From positions 1 to 64,000 of the forward strand of contig JBKQHM010000056.1 in NCBI GenBank assembly GCA_052148775.1: a DNA stretch of 64,000 nucleotides, in the 5' to 3' direction. Below the pieces are notes generated by a model that was not told where the DNA came from, made no database searches, and saw only the letters and a program-made list of their open reading frames with translations. Both the position numbers and the translations under genes were made by a program. This DNA comes from CAVZRC01 sp052148775. Its GTDB lineage: Bacteria > Planctomycetota > Planctomycetia > Isosphaerales > Isosphaeraceae. Shown piece by piece: positions 26,236 to 34,426 of the stretch; positions within the stretch are counted from its first letter, which is position 1; each line of letters starts with the position of its first letter.

Positions 26236-28335
26236 GTGGCGACCAAGACATCGACCGGTGCGGGGTGGCAGCGTGCGGTGATCACGCTGACAGGGACGGT
26301 CGTCGGCGTGGTGGTGATCGTGACCCTGTACTGGGCCCAGTCGGTCTTCATCCCGTTGGCACTGGCGGGTTTCCTCACCTTCTTGCTCAGCCCGTTCGTG
26401 ACCTGGTTCCGGCAGCAGGGGCTGCCGCGGACGCCGGCGGTCATCCTGGTCGTTCTCTGCGCCGCGACCGCCCTCGGCGGCGTCGGCTGGCTCGTCACGG
26501 AGCAGATCAGCAGCCTCCTCCAGGAACTGCCCAAGTACCGGCACAACATCCAGGACAAGGTCCAATCCGTCAAGAAAGCCACGGGGAACCTGAACGAGAT
26601 CCAGAAGATCGTCTCGGAGATCAACCAGGAGTCCGGGAAGCGCCCCGGCGAGGACCAGGGCCGGAAAGAGGAAAAGGGCGCGTCCGCCGGTGACGCGGAC
26701 GTCGTCGTGGCCGGGGACAATGGTGAGGGAAACCAAACCGGCGAAGGAGGTTCGGGCGCCGAGATCTTCTCCCCGCGCCGGCCGACCGCCGTCATTGTCG
26801 AGCCGCAAGGCGCGGCCTGGATGTCCCGGCTGACCTCGTTCCTGAGCCCGCTGCTGGAGTACCTCGGCGAGCTCGCCCTGGCCATCATCCTGGTCATCTT
26901 CATGCTCCTGAAGCGCGAGGAGCTCCGCAATCGGATCATCCGGCTGGCCGGCGAAGGGAAGATCGTCGTCGCCACCAAGTTCGTCGACGAGGCCGGTCAG
27001 AGGGTCAGTCGCTTCCTGCTGATGCAGGCGATGGTCAACGGGGCCTTCGGGTTGATCTTCGGCCTCGGCCTGCTCCTGATCGGGGTCAAGTACGCCCTGC
27101 TCTGGGGATTCCTGGGCGCGATGCTCCGCTACCTGCCGTACATCGGCCCCTATCTCGCGGTCACGTTCCCGATCTCGCTCAGCCTGGCGATGTCCGAGGG
27201 GTGGGGTACGACCCTGATGGTGATCGGCCTGTTCCTGACGCTGGAGCTGATCATCTCCAACTTCATCGAGCCCCGGCTCTACGGCCAGAGCATGGGCGTC
27301 TCCGAGATCGCCCTGCTGGTCTCGGCGGCCTTCTGGGCGTTCCTCTGGGGGCCGATCGGCCTGGTCCTCTCCAGTCCGCTGACGGTCTGCCTGGTCGTGC
27401 TGGGACGCTACACCCCCCGGCTCGAGTTCCTCTCCGTAATCCTGGGAGACGAGCCGGCCCTCGACAAGAGCATCAGTTTCTACCAGCGTCTGCTGGCCCG
27501 GGACCAGGACGAGGCCGAGGACCTGATCCTCGAGCACATCAAGGGGTCGGGATCGCCCGAGGAGGTCTACGACGCCATGCTCCTGCCGGCCCTGGGGGCC
27601 ATCAAGCGGAACCGCGTCCGGGGCGACATCACCGAGGACGACGAACGCTACGCCCTTCAGTCGATCCAAGAGATCGTGGAGGACCTGGGTCAGCGGCAGC
27701 TCAACGAGCCGCCCGCCGGCCAGACCGAGGAAGAATCCCGGGCCGAGGCCGAGACGATCGACTACCCGGCGATCCCGATCTTCGGATGCCCGGCCCACGA
27801 CGCCGAGGATCGCATGGCCCTGGAGATGTTGAAGCAGGTGCTCGAGCCGGCGCGCTGGCGGCTCGAGGTCATCGCTCCCTCGACGTTGACCTCCGAGCTG
27901 CTCGACCAGGTGGCCGATCGCGAGCCCGCCCTGGTCTGCATCGCGGCGACGCCCCCCGGCGGCCTGGCGCACACCCGATACCTCTGCAAGCGGCTCCGTT
28001 CCCGCTTCCCGGACTTGAAGATCCTCGTGGGCCGATGGGGCCTGCGGGACATCGCCAACGCGACCCAGCAGGCCGGCACCGACCCGGCCGAGGGGGCCCG
28101 CCTCAATCCGATGCTGGCGAGTCTCCAGGAGGCTGGCGCCGACTTGGTGGCGACGACCCTCCTCGAGACCCGACAGCAACTCTCCAGCCTGCTGCCGGTC
28201 CTGGTCCGCGGCCATCTCGACGGGCCCGGACACGCCGTCTCAGATGAGAAGGGCCGCAACGGGCCGTCGCATCGCCACCCGATCGACCGTCGCGGCGGGG
28301 CCTTGGAAGTGGCGGCCTCGGCCTCGAGCCCGTAA
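26236..28335 (+). CDS. AI-2E family (PerM-like) transporter with extra C-terminal cobalamin-binding-like domain
   Basis: The protein is about 699 residues from a GTG at 26236 with GAGGGA 5 bases upstream. Membrane segments: about 12-55, 63-90, 210-235, 260-330 and 350-385, with the AI-2E/PerM signatures SVFIPLALAGFLTFLLSPFV, LLWGFLGAMLRYLPYIGPYL and FIEPRLYGQSMGVSEIALLV. Family members are usually about 350-400 residues and export small molecules or act as antiporters. Here a soluble insertion (EDQGRKEEKGASAGDADV) is present, plus about 300 extra C-terminal residues containing a Rossmann-like fold (IPIFGCPAHDAEDRMALEML ... ALVCIAATPPGGLAHTRYLC ... ILVGRWGL) resembling B12-binding domains without the DxHxxG motif. 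The extension is unusual. Confidence 0.87.
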   Translation: MATKTSTGAGWQRAVITLTGTVVGVVVIVTLYWAQSVFIPLALAGFLTFLLSPFVTWFRQQGLPRTPAVILVVLCAATALGGVGWLVTEQISSLLQELPKYRHNIQDKVQSVKKATGNLNEIQKIVSEINQESGKRPGEDQGRKEEKGASAGDADVVVAGDNGEGNQTGEGGSGAEIFSPRRPTAVIVEPQGAAWMSRLTSFLSPLLEYLGELALAIILVIFMLLKREELRNRIIRLAGEGKIVVATKFVDEAGQRVSRFLLMQAMVNGAFGLIFGLGLLLIGVKYALLWGFLGAMLRYLPYIGPYLAVTFPISLSLAMSEGWGTTLMVIGLFLTLELIISNFIEPRLYGQSMGVSEIALLVSAAFWAFLWGPIGLVLSSPLTVCLVVLGRYTPRLEFLSVILGDEPALDKSISFYQRLLARDQDEAEDLILEHIKGSGSPEEVYDAMLLPALGAIKRNRVRGDITEDDERYALQSIQEIVEDLGQRQLNEPPAGQTEEESRAEAETIDYPAIPIFGCPAHDAEDRMALEMLKQVLEPARWRLEVIAPSTLTSELLDQVADREPALVCIAATPPGGLAHTRYLCKRLRSRFPDLKILVGRWGLRDIANATQQAGTDPAEGARLNPMLASLQEAGADLVATTLLETRQQLSSLLPVLVRGHLDGPGHAVSDEKGRNGPSHRHPIDRRGGALEVAASASSP

Positions 28336-28397
28336 GCTGGCCGATCCGGCCGGCGCCGGATCATCGCCACGCCATACAGCAACCATTCACTGATGAA

Positions 28398-29987
28398 ATG
28401 CACACTCAATTGACCATCTTCAAGAAGGGCTTGACCCTCATCGCGATCCCGCTGCTGGTGCAGGTGGTCTTCATCGCCGTCCTGATGAAGGCCCGGGTCG
28501 ATCGCGACCGGGCGCAGTACTGGGCCATCCATACCAAGGAGGTCATCGCCAAGGTCGAGGAGACGCATCGGAACCTGATCGAGGCCAATTTGCAGGTCCG
28601 CGGCCTGGTCCTGTCCGACAGGCCGGCCACCGCCGACCTGTACCGGCAGGTCATGCGACAGGTGCCGAGGCAACTCGAGGAGCTCCGGGCCCTGGTCCTG
28701 GACAATGAGCGGCAGCAGCCCCAGATCCATCAGCTCGGCGACCGGTCCCGGGAGTTCCTGGGCTGGATCCGCGACGAGGAGGACCTGATCCGCTCGGGCC
28801 GTCGGGATCGGGCGCTGGAGCGGATCGATCGAGGCACGGACCTACTGAAGGCGATCCGGTCGACGATCGATGATGTCCTTCGCGAGGAGGAGCGGCTGGA
28901 CCGGGAGCGCATGGAAACCCTCCGCGCGTCCTCAGTGCAGCAGGCCTGGACGCTGATCGGCGGGGGCGCGGCGATCGTGGTCTCGACGCTGATCCTCGCC
29001 CTCCTGTTCCTCCAGGGGATCGTCCAGCGCCTGGCCGTCCTCCGGGACAACGCCCGCCGGTTCGGCGAGGGCAGGCCCCTGAACGAACCCCTGTCCGGGC
29101 GCGACGAGATCACCGAGGTCGACCGGGCGTTCCACGAGATGGCCGACAACCTCAGCCAGCAGAAGCAAGAGAATGAGATGTTTGTCTACAGCGTCTCGCA
29201 CGACCTGCGCTCGCCCCTGGTGAATCTCCAGGGCTTCAGCGAGGAGCTCAACGTGTCGTACCGGGACCTCGAGTCGCTGTTCCGCCGGGAGGAGGTGCCA
29301 GCCGGCATCCGCGAGCGCGGGCTCCGGTTGATGGCGAGCGACATCGAGGAGTCGATCCGATTCATCCAGACGGCCGTGGGCCGGCTGGCCCGCATCATCG
29401 ATGCCCTGCTGCGCCTCTCCCGCGCCGGCCGGGTCGAATACCAGTGGCAGTCGGTCGACGTCGCGAGCACCGTCCGGAAGATCGTCGAGGCCCTCCAGGA
29501 CTCCATCTCCGGCAAGGGGGCCGAGGTCGTCGTGGACGATCTTCCGCCGTCCTGGGGCGATCCGACGGCGCTGGAGCAGATCTTCGCCAACCTGATCGGC
29601 AACGCCGTGCAGTACCTTGACCCCGCGCGCCCCGGTAGAATTAAGATAGGGGTGACGGACCTCGACGGGCCCGGCAATCCCGCCGGCCTCCGGGTCTATT
29701 ACGTCGAGGACAATGGCCTGGGTATCCCTCCGGCCTATCACCAGCGCATGTTCACCGCCTTCAATCGACTCCATGCGGACGCGGCCCAGGGGGAAGGGAT
29801 CGGCCTGGCCCTGGTGCGCCGGATGGTGGAGCGGCACGGCGGACGGATCTGGCTGGAATCCGCCGCGGGCGTCGGCACCACGTTCTTCGTCGCCTTGCCG
29901 TCATCCCCCAGGGACGGCTCCGCCGGCGCGGAAGGGAGTCGCCCGCGATTCACGAACTTCGAGGAGAGCATCCCTAATGGCCGTTGA
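28398..29987 (+). CDS. Membrane sensor histidine kinase (CHASE3-HAMP-HisKA)
   Basis: The 529-residue protein has membrane helices at about 11-30 and 184-206 flanking a CHASE3-type sensor domain (QYWAIHTKEVIAKVEETHRN, RGLVLSDRPATADLYR). HAMP follows (about 207-258), then a dimerisation domain with phospho-accepting His268 (SVSHDLRSPLVNLQGF) and the ATPase domain with N box QIFANLIGNAVQYL, G1 VEDNGLGIP and GIGLALVRRMVERHGGRIWL. It autophosphorylates and passes phosphate to a response regulator, very likely the protein encoded immediately downstream, whose start overlaps its stop by 11 bases. Confidence 0.92.
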   Translation: MHTQLTIFKKGLTLIAIPLLVQVVFIAVLMKARVDRDRAQYWAIHTKEVIAKVEETHRNLIEANLQVRGLVLSDRPATADLYRQVMRQVPRQLEELRALVLDNERQQPQIHQLGDRSREFLGWIRDEEDLIRSGRRDRALERIDRGTDLLKAIRSTIDDVLREEERLDRERMETLRASSVQQAWTLIGGGAAIVVSTLILALLFLQGIVQRLAVLRDNARRFGEGRPLNEPLSGRDEITEVDRAFHEMADNLSQQKQENEMFVYSVSHDLRSPLVNLQGFSEELNVSYRDLESLFRREEVPAGIRERGLRLMASDIEESIRFIQTAVGRLARIIDALLRLSRAGRVEYQWQSVDVASTVRKIVEALQDSISGKGAEVVVDDLPPSWGDPTALEQIFANLIGNAVQYLDPARPGRIKIGVTDLDGPGNPAGLRVYYVEDNGLGIPPAYHQRMFTAFNRLHADAAQGEGIGLALVRRMVERHGGRIWLESAAGVGTTFFVALPSSPRDGSAGAEGSRPRFTNFEESIPNGR

Positions 29988-30429
29988 GCCGCTCCTGATC
30001 GTGCTCGCAGAGGACGACGATGGTCATGCGAGCCTGGTCCAACGCAACCTGGAACGGGCCGGGCTGGCCAACGGCCTCGAGCGCCTCAAGGACGGGCAGG
30101 AGGCCCTGGATTTCCTCCGGGCCGAGGGGGACTACGCGGGCCGCAATACGAGCCAGCCGGTCCTGCTGTTGCTCGACATCAAGATGCCGCGCGTCGACGG
30201 GGTGGAGGTGCTCCGCCAGATCAAATCCGACCCGCGGATTGCCCTGATCCCCGTCATCATGCTGACCACGACCGACGACCCTCGCGAGATCCAGCGATGC
30301 TACGAGCTGGGTTGCAGCGTCTACATCACCAAGCCGGTGGATTACCAGGGGTTTGTCGAGGCGATCAAGCGTCTCGGGCTCTTCCTCCAGGTCGTTCGCC
30401 TCCCCGAGAATGCCCAGCGGAAACTCTGA
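29977..30429 (+). CDS. Single-domain response regulator (Rcp1-like)
   Basis: The 150-residue protein is a lone receiver domain of the Rcp1 type, as partnered with phytochrome-like and CHASE3 kinases: acidic pair in IVLAEDDDGHASLVQRNL, phospho-acceptor Asp67 in PVLLLLDIKMPRVDG, Thr in MLTTTDDPREIQRCYELG and Lys in VYITKPVDYQGF. There is no output domain, so it should act by protein contact or as a phosphorelay carrier. The ATG at 29977 lies inside the histidine kinase 3' end, showing translational coupling. Confidence 0.92.
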   Translation: MAVEPLLIVLAEDDDGHASLVQRNLERAGLANGLERLKDGQEALDFLRAEGDYAGRNTSQPVLLLLDIKMPRVDGVEVLRQIKSDPRIALIPVIMLTTTDDPREIQRCYELGCSVYITKPVDYQGFVEAIKRLGLFLQVVRLPENAQRKL

Positions 30430-30463
30430 GGACGCCATCGAGGACCCGAGGACCAGGCCAGGC

Positions 30464-32098
30464 ATGGGACCGCAAATGCGGGCGACGATCCTGCTCGTGG
30501 AGGATGATCCGGGGGTCGCCCGTCTGGAGCGGCTCCGGCTCGAGCGCGCGGGCTACGCGGTCGCCACGGCGGCCACGGCCGAGGAGGGGCTCCGGACGGT
30601 CGCCGAGGGGGGCATCGAGCTGATCGTCCTGGACCAGCAACTCTCCCCGGGCACCAGCGGGCTGGAGTTCTTCCGGCAGGTCAAGGCGGCCGGCTACAAC
30701 TTGCCGGCCATCCTGGTCACCGGCATGCAGGACGAGGCCCTGCTGGTCGAGGCCCTGCGCGCCGGCGTGCGCGACTTCGTCCCCAAGACCCAGCACTTCC
30801 TCAACCACCTCGAACCGATCGTGACCCGCGTCCTGGACCAGGTCCGCACCGAGCGCGAGCTGGCCGAATCCCGGATCGTCGCCCGCGAGAACGAGGAGCG
30901 GAGGCGGGAGCTGGAGCGGGAGATCGCCCAGCGCAAGCGGGTCGAGCAGGCCCTCAAGGACGCCGACGAGCGCAAGGACCAGTTCCTGGCCATGCTGGCC
31001 CACGAGCTGCGCAATCCCCTGGCGCCGATCAGCAACGCCGTGCAGATCATGAAGGTCGACGGGCTGAGCGGATCCCACTTCCAGTGGTCGCTCAAGGTCA
31101 TCGAGGACCAGGTCAAGCAGATGACCCGCATGGTCGACGACCTCCTCGATGTCTCCCGGATCACGCGCGGCAAGGCGGTCCTCCAGAAGGAGCCGATCGA
31201 CCTGGAGGTGGTGGTGGACCTGGCCGTCGAGGCCAGCCGGCCCTTGATCAAGGATTGTAAACATCAGTTGACCGTCTCGTTCCCCCCGGACCCGATCCTC
31301 CTGGAGGTCGACCCGGCGCGGATGGCGCAGGTGCTCTCGAACCTGCTGAACAACGCCGCGAAGTACACCGACGAGGGGGGCGAGATCTCCCTGACCGCCG
31401 AGTCCACCGCCTCCGGCCGCGAGGTCTTGATCCACGTCCGCGACAACGGGATCGGCATCCCGCCCGAGTTGATGCCACACGTGTTCGACATGTTCACCCA
31501 GGCCGATCAGACCCTCTCGCGATCGCGGGGCGGGCTGGGGATCGGGCTGACGCTGGTCCGTTCGCTGGTCGAGATGCACAACGGCCGCGTGTCGGTCCGC
31601 AGCGACGGGCCCGACCAGGGGAGCGAGTTCACCGTCCGCCTGCCCGTGGCGGCCCGGCCCGAGGCCGCCCCCGACGACGGCGACGACCGGGCGGACGACG
31701 AGCCGGGCATCCAGCTCCCGCGCCGGCGAATCCTGGTGGTCGACGACAACCGGAGCCACGCCACCAGCCTGGGCGTCCTCCTCCGCACGATGGGGCAGGA
31801 CGTCGACGAGGCCTACGACGGCGCGACGGCCCTCGAACTGGCGCAACGGCATCACCCCGACGTGATCCTGCTCGACATCGGCCTGCCCGTCATGGACGGC
31901 TACGAGGTCGCCCGCCGATGCCGGGAGCTGAAGGACCTCGATCGGACGATGCTCGTGGCCATGACCGGATACGGCAAGGAGGAGGACCGCCGCCGCTCCC
32001 AGGAGGCCGGATTCCATGTCCACCTCGTCAAGCCGGTCAACCTGGGCGACCTCCGGATGCTCCTCAATCAGCCGGATCTCCCCGCCCCGAGGTCTTGA
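30464..32098 (+). CDS. Hybrid histidine kinase (REC-HisKA-HATPase-REC)
   Basis: The protein is about 544 residues. It has an N-terminal receiver (Asp57 in IELIVLDQQLSPG), a coiled linker (RTERELAESRIVARENEERR), HisKA with His180 in AMLAHELRNPLAPISNAVQI, an ATPase domain with NLLNNAAKYTDEGG and DNGIGIPPELMPHVFDMFTQ, and a C-terminal receiver with Asp near residue 470 in DVILLDIGLPVMDG. No membrane segment, so it is cytoplasmic and its input is the N-terminal receiver. It probably receives phosphate from the upstream histidine kinase/Rcp1 pair, with the C-terminal receiver as an output or phosphate sink. A start at 30476 (MRATILLVEDD) is also possible. Confidence 0.9.
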   Translation: MGPQMRATILLVEDDPGVARLERLRLERAGYAVATAATAEEGLRTVAEGGIELIVLDQQLSPGTSGLEFFRQVKAAGYNLPAILVTGMQDEALLVEALRAGVRDFVPKTQHFLNHLEPIVTRVLDQVRTERELAESRIVARENEERRRELEREIAQRKRVEQALKDADERKDQFLAMLAHELRNPLAPISNAVQIMKVDGLSGSHFQWSLKVIEDQVKQMTRMVDDLLDVSRITRGKAVLQKEPIDLEVVVDLAVEASRPLIKDCKHQLTVSFPPDPILLEVDPARMAQVLSNLLNNAAKYTDEGGEISLTAESTASGREVLIHVRDNGIGIPPELMPHVFDMFTQADQTLSRSRGGLGIGLTLVRSLVEMHNGRVSVRSDGPDQGSEFTVRLPVAARPEAAPDDGDDRADDEPGIQLPRRRILVVDDNRSHATSLGVLLRTMGQDVDEAYDGATALELAQRHHPDVILLDIGLPVMDGYEVARRCRELKDLDRTMLVAMTGYGKEEDRRRSQEAGFHVHLVKPVNLGDLRMLLNQPDLPAPRS

Positions 32099-32397
32099 AC
32101 GATAAAGCCTGATGATCGGCATTAGTTATAAATATAAGTAAATATATAATTTTGTATTAATTGCGCATCGGGAGATTCACCGATGGATGAGCATCGGCCA
32201 TTCCCGCGACAGCCTACAGTCTAAACGTAGGTGGCCCATGTCGGGTAACAGGTGGAACTGTACCGTGGTCGCCCCATGACGTGTTGCAACGGGCGTAATA
32301 TCCAAGAGTACCGCCTTCTTAGCCGGGCGGAGAACCGTGGTCCCACCACTTACCCGACATGAGCCACCCGATTATTCGTCCGTTTCCGGGCCCTATC
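32099..32397. other. Intergenic between convergent genes, AT-rich patch plus MITE-like element
   Basis: Bases 32120-32162 are almost pure A/T (TATAAATATAAGTAAATATA region), striking in this genome. This is followed by a terminal-inverted-repeat element described separately. No gene was found. A terminator function for either neighbour is possible but no hairpin-plus-T-run was seen. Confidence 0.4.
32230..32368. repeat. MITE-like element, 139 bp with 19-bp terminal inverted repeats
   Basis: GGTGGCCCATGTCGGGTAA (32230-32248) is repeated in inverse at 32350-32368 with one mismatch. A weaker pairing continues inward (AGGTGGAAC against GTGGTGGGAC). The size, terminal repeats and lack of coding content suggest a miniature non-autonomous transposable element. 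No clear target duplication was found. Confidence 0.6.
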
Positions 32398-33573
32398 TCA
32401 ACCCGTGGGTTGCCCGCGTCGGACCTCAGTCAGTGCCTCCGGGTCGCCGGGGCAATCGACGAGCACCTCGGCCCAGAGCCGCCTGGCTTCGGCCTGCTCA
32501 CCCCTCTCGGCGGCCAGCGTCGCCAGGTTGCGACGCGTCAGATGGCCGTAGATCCCCTGGTCGATGCTCATAAACCGCTCGGGGCGGCGGAGCGTGAGGA
32601 TTCGCCGCCAGCATCGCTCGGCTCCCTCCGGATCGCCGCCGTAGCGTCGCACCACGGCCTCGCGAAAGAGCAGATCGGCGTCATCCGGGTCCAGGGCCAG
32701 GCCGGCGCGGCATGCGGCGAACGCCCGCGGCAGATCCCCGCGCATCTGGTGGGCGCGGGCGATCAGCGCGTAGATCCTCCCCGTGATCGAGTCGTCAGGC
32801 GCCGAGCTGGCCAGGCTGCGGTGGAGTAGCTCCAGCGCCTCGCCCCACTCCCGGTCCTCGATGGCGATCGACCCCAGGTGGAAGAGCACGAAGGGGTCGT
32901 CGGGCCGCTCGGCCAGCTCGATCCGGAGGATGCGGGCATCGCGGCGGAACTTCCGGGCCCGGAGTGCCCGGTCGGAGTATCCGGTATGCCGCACGGTGAG
33001 GTCGGTCCATCGCACCGCGATGCCGGCACGGAGTAAGGCCGGCAGGATCTGCTCGTGGACGCGATAGGTCCAGCGGATGTCGTCCCGGATCGGGAAGAGC
33101 CGGATGTGATCGACGACCGTCTGGCCGTTGATGGCGCCCGCCACCGGGTCGCAGGCGCAGCGGACCACGTAGGCGGCCCCGTCCCCTGGCCGCAATCCCT
33201 CGATCAATGCCCGGAGCTTCTCCCGCTCGGGCGGCTCGATCACGTCGTCGGCGTCGAGCCAGAAGGCGAACTCCCCGATGGCCCGCTCCAACGCGGCATT
33301 GCGCGCCGCGGCGAAGTCATCGACCCAGGCGAATTCGAACACTCTGGCACCGAATGCGCGGGCGATCTCGGCCGTCCGGTCGACGCTTCCGGTATCGACG
33401 ATGATGATCTCGTCGAAGATCTCCCGGACCGATTCGAGGGAACGCGGGAGATTCGGCTCCTCGTCCCTGACAATCATGGTCAAAGAAACCTTGGCCGGTC
33501 GAATGCGTTTCTCACGATAAAGGAGAGGAGGGGCCGCATCCATCGCGCTGAGGATGATCCGAGGGACTGCCAT
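32398..33573 (-). CDS. Family 2 glycosyltransferase with C-terminal TPRs
   Basis: The 391-residue protein has a GT-A fold N-terminal domain: SLTMIVRDEEPNLPRSLESV, EIIIVDTGSVDRTAEIAR and the metal-binding Asp triplet in FWLDADDVIEPPE. RWTYRVHEQILPAL follows. The C-terminal half (about 215-385) is TPR-like (FVLFHLGSIAIEDREWGEAL, AHQMRGDLPRAFAACRAGLA). This architecture matches the SunS/TagA-like group of glycosyltransferases that act on peptides, lipids or polysaccharides. The acceptor is unknown. No other sugar genes are beside it, though a WecG-type transferase lies 5 kb away. The ATG at 33573 gives MAVPRIILSAMDAAPPLLYR; starting at M11 is also possible. Confidence 0.85.
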   Translation of the reverse strand: MAVPRIILSAMDAAPPLLYREKRIRPAKVSLTMIVRDEEPNLPRSLESVREIFDEIIIVDTGSVDRTAEIARAFGARVFEFAWVDDFAAARNAALERAIGEFAFWLDADDVIEPPEREKLRALIEGLRPGDGAAYVVRCACDPVAGAINGQTVVDHIRLFPIRDDIRWTYRVHEQILPALLRAGIAVRWTDLTVRHTGYSDRALRARKFRRDARILRIELAERPDDPFVLFHLGSIAIEDREWGEALELLHRSLASSAPDDSITGRIYALIARAHQMRGDLPRAFAACRAGLALDPDDADLLFREAVVRRYGGDPEGAERCWRRILTLRRPERFMSIDQGIYGHLTRRNLATLAAERGEQAEARRLWAEVLVDCPGDPEALTEVRRGQPTG

Positions 33574-33656
33574 GGTCAGGGTGTTCCCGGATTGTCGTCG
33601 CTTCTTGATGATGAGAAGTGATGGCCGCGAGAGCCAAATACCCTAAAACCCCCAGT

Positions 33657-33896
33657 CCGCGTCAAGATATAGCAGTGTCCCCTTTGTCTTTCCCTCGCCG
33701 AAATAACTTGGAAGTAGGCCTGACCCGCCTGTCCTCTTGACGAACCCTGTCCTTCGCGGTGTCCCATATTCGAGCCGCCAAGCGAGGCAGAATGGGAAGG
33801 ATGGGCGATTTATTTTTATACGTCTGACCCCGGTGCCCGGACCCCGGTGCCCGGGGCACCGGTGCCCCGCGTCAAGATATAGCAGTGTCCCCTTTG
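33657..33896. repeat. 30-bp direct repeat pair enclosing a palindrome
   Basis: The segment CCGCGTCAAGATATAGCAGT followed by GTCCCCTTTG occurs at 33657-33686 and again, identically, at 33867-33896. Just before the second copy lies a GC palindrome GGTGCCCGGGGCACC (about 33847-33861) with flanking copies of CCCCGGTGCCCGG. Such paired strings are typical of intergenic mosaic repeats of the REP/RAYT kind. No transposase gene is present here. Confidence 0.75.
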
Positions 33897-33935
33897 GCCT
33901 CCCCCCTTTTTCCCCTCACCTCCTGCCTCTCATGC

Positions 33936-34349
33936 TCACTCTTCGTCCGCCGTATGCTTGAATAATTCTCTTGAGCATTCCAGCAACTCTTTGAAAGTCG
34001 CCTCGATAACGGGACGGCGTTCGTTCCGAAACCACTCCTGCGAGCCAAGCCCGGGAAGAACTTGGGGTAGTAGCTCGTCCACTCTGTTGAGATATGCGCG
34101 CAACCAATTCAGAACAATGCGTGGAGTCGGCAAATATTCTCCTTTTAAATTTTTGTGTAATGTTAACATGATTTCCACTGCCGGCATGAGAAAACTCTCG
34201 CCAGCTTCGTAAAAATTCATGTTCTTTAATTTTTCGGGCATCTCGCCTGCGAAAATGCGCTCCACGAACTGCTCCTGGCCTGCAATGATCCCGTTGAGAT
34301 AATCTCGCGCGAGATCATCGTCGAAATTTCCTTCACCCCATCGGCCCAC
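33936..34349 (-). CDS. DUF4259-like protein, probable immunity protein
   Basis: The 137-residue protein starts VGRWGEGNFDDDLARDYLNG, the hallmark N-terminus of DUF4259-type proteins (GxWGxGxFxxDxAxDxL). I choose the GTG at 34349, which has AAGGAGG 5 bases upstream, over a TTG 8 codons earlier. It lies 77 bases downstream of, and on the same strand as, the Hint-domain toxin gene. Members of this family are found as immunity proteins beside polymorphic toxins. Its sequence is visibly richer in A/T than the flanking genes, as is the toxin tip, which fits joint transfer. The family is fairly clear; the immunity role is inference. Confidence 0.75.
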   Translation of the reverse strand: MGRWGEGNFDDDLARDYLNGIIAGQEQFVERIFAGEMPEKLKNMNFYEAGESFLMPAVEIMLTLHKNLKGEYLPTPRIVLNWLRAYLNRVDELLPQVLPGLGSQEWFRNERRPVIEATFKELLECSRELFKHTADEE

Positions 34350-34426
34350 AGAGACCTCCTTCCTGTGCTGCAAGCGTGGTCTGTAATTCTACGGCTCGGT
34401 CGGTTCCGGAAGGACGATATGACTAC

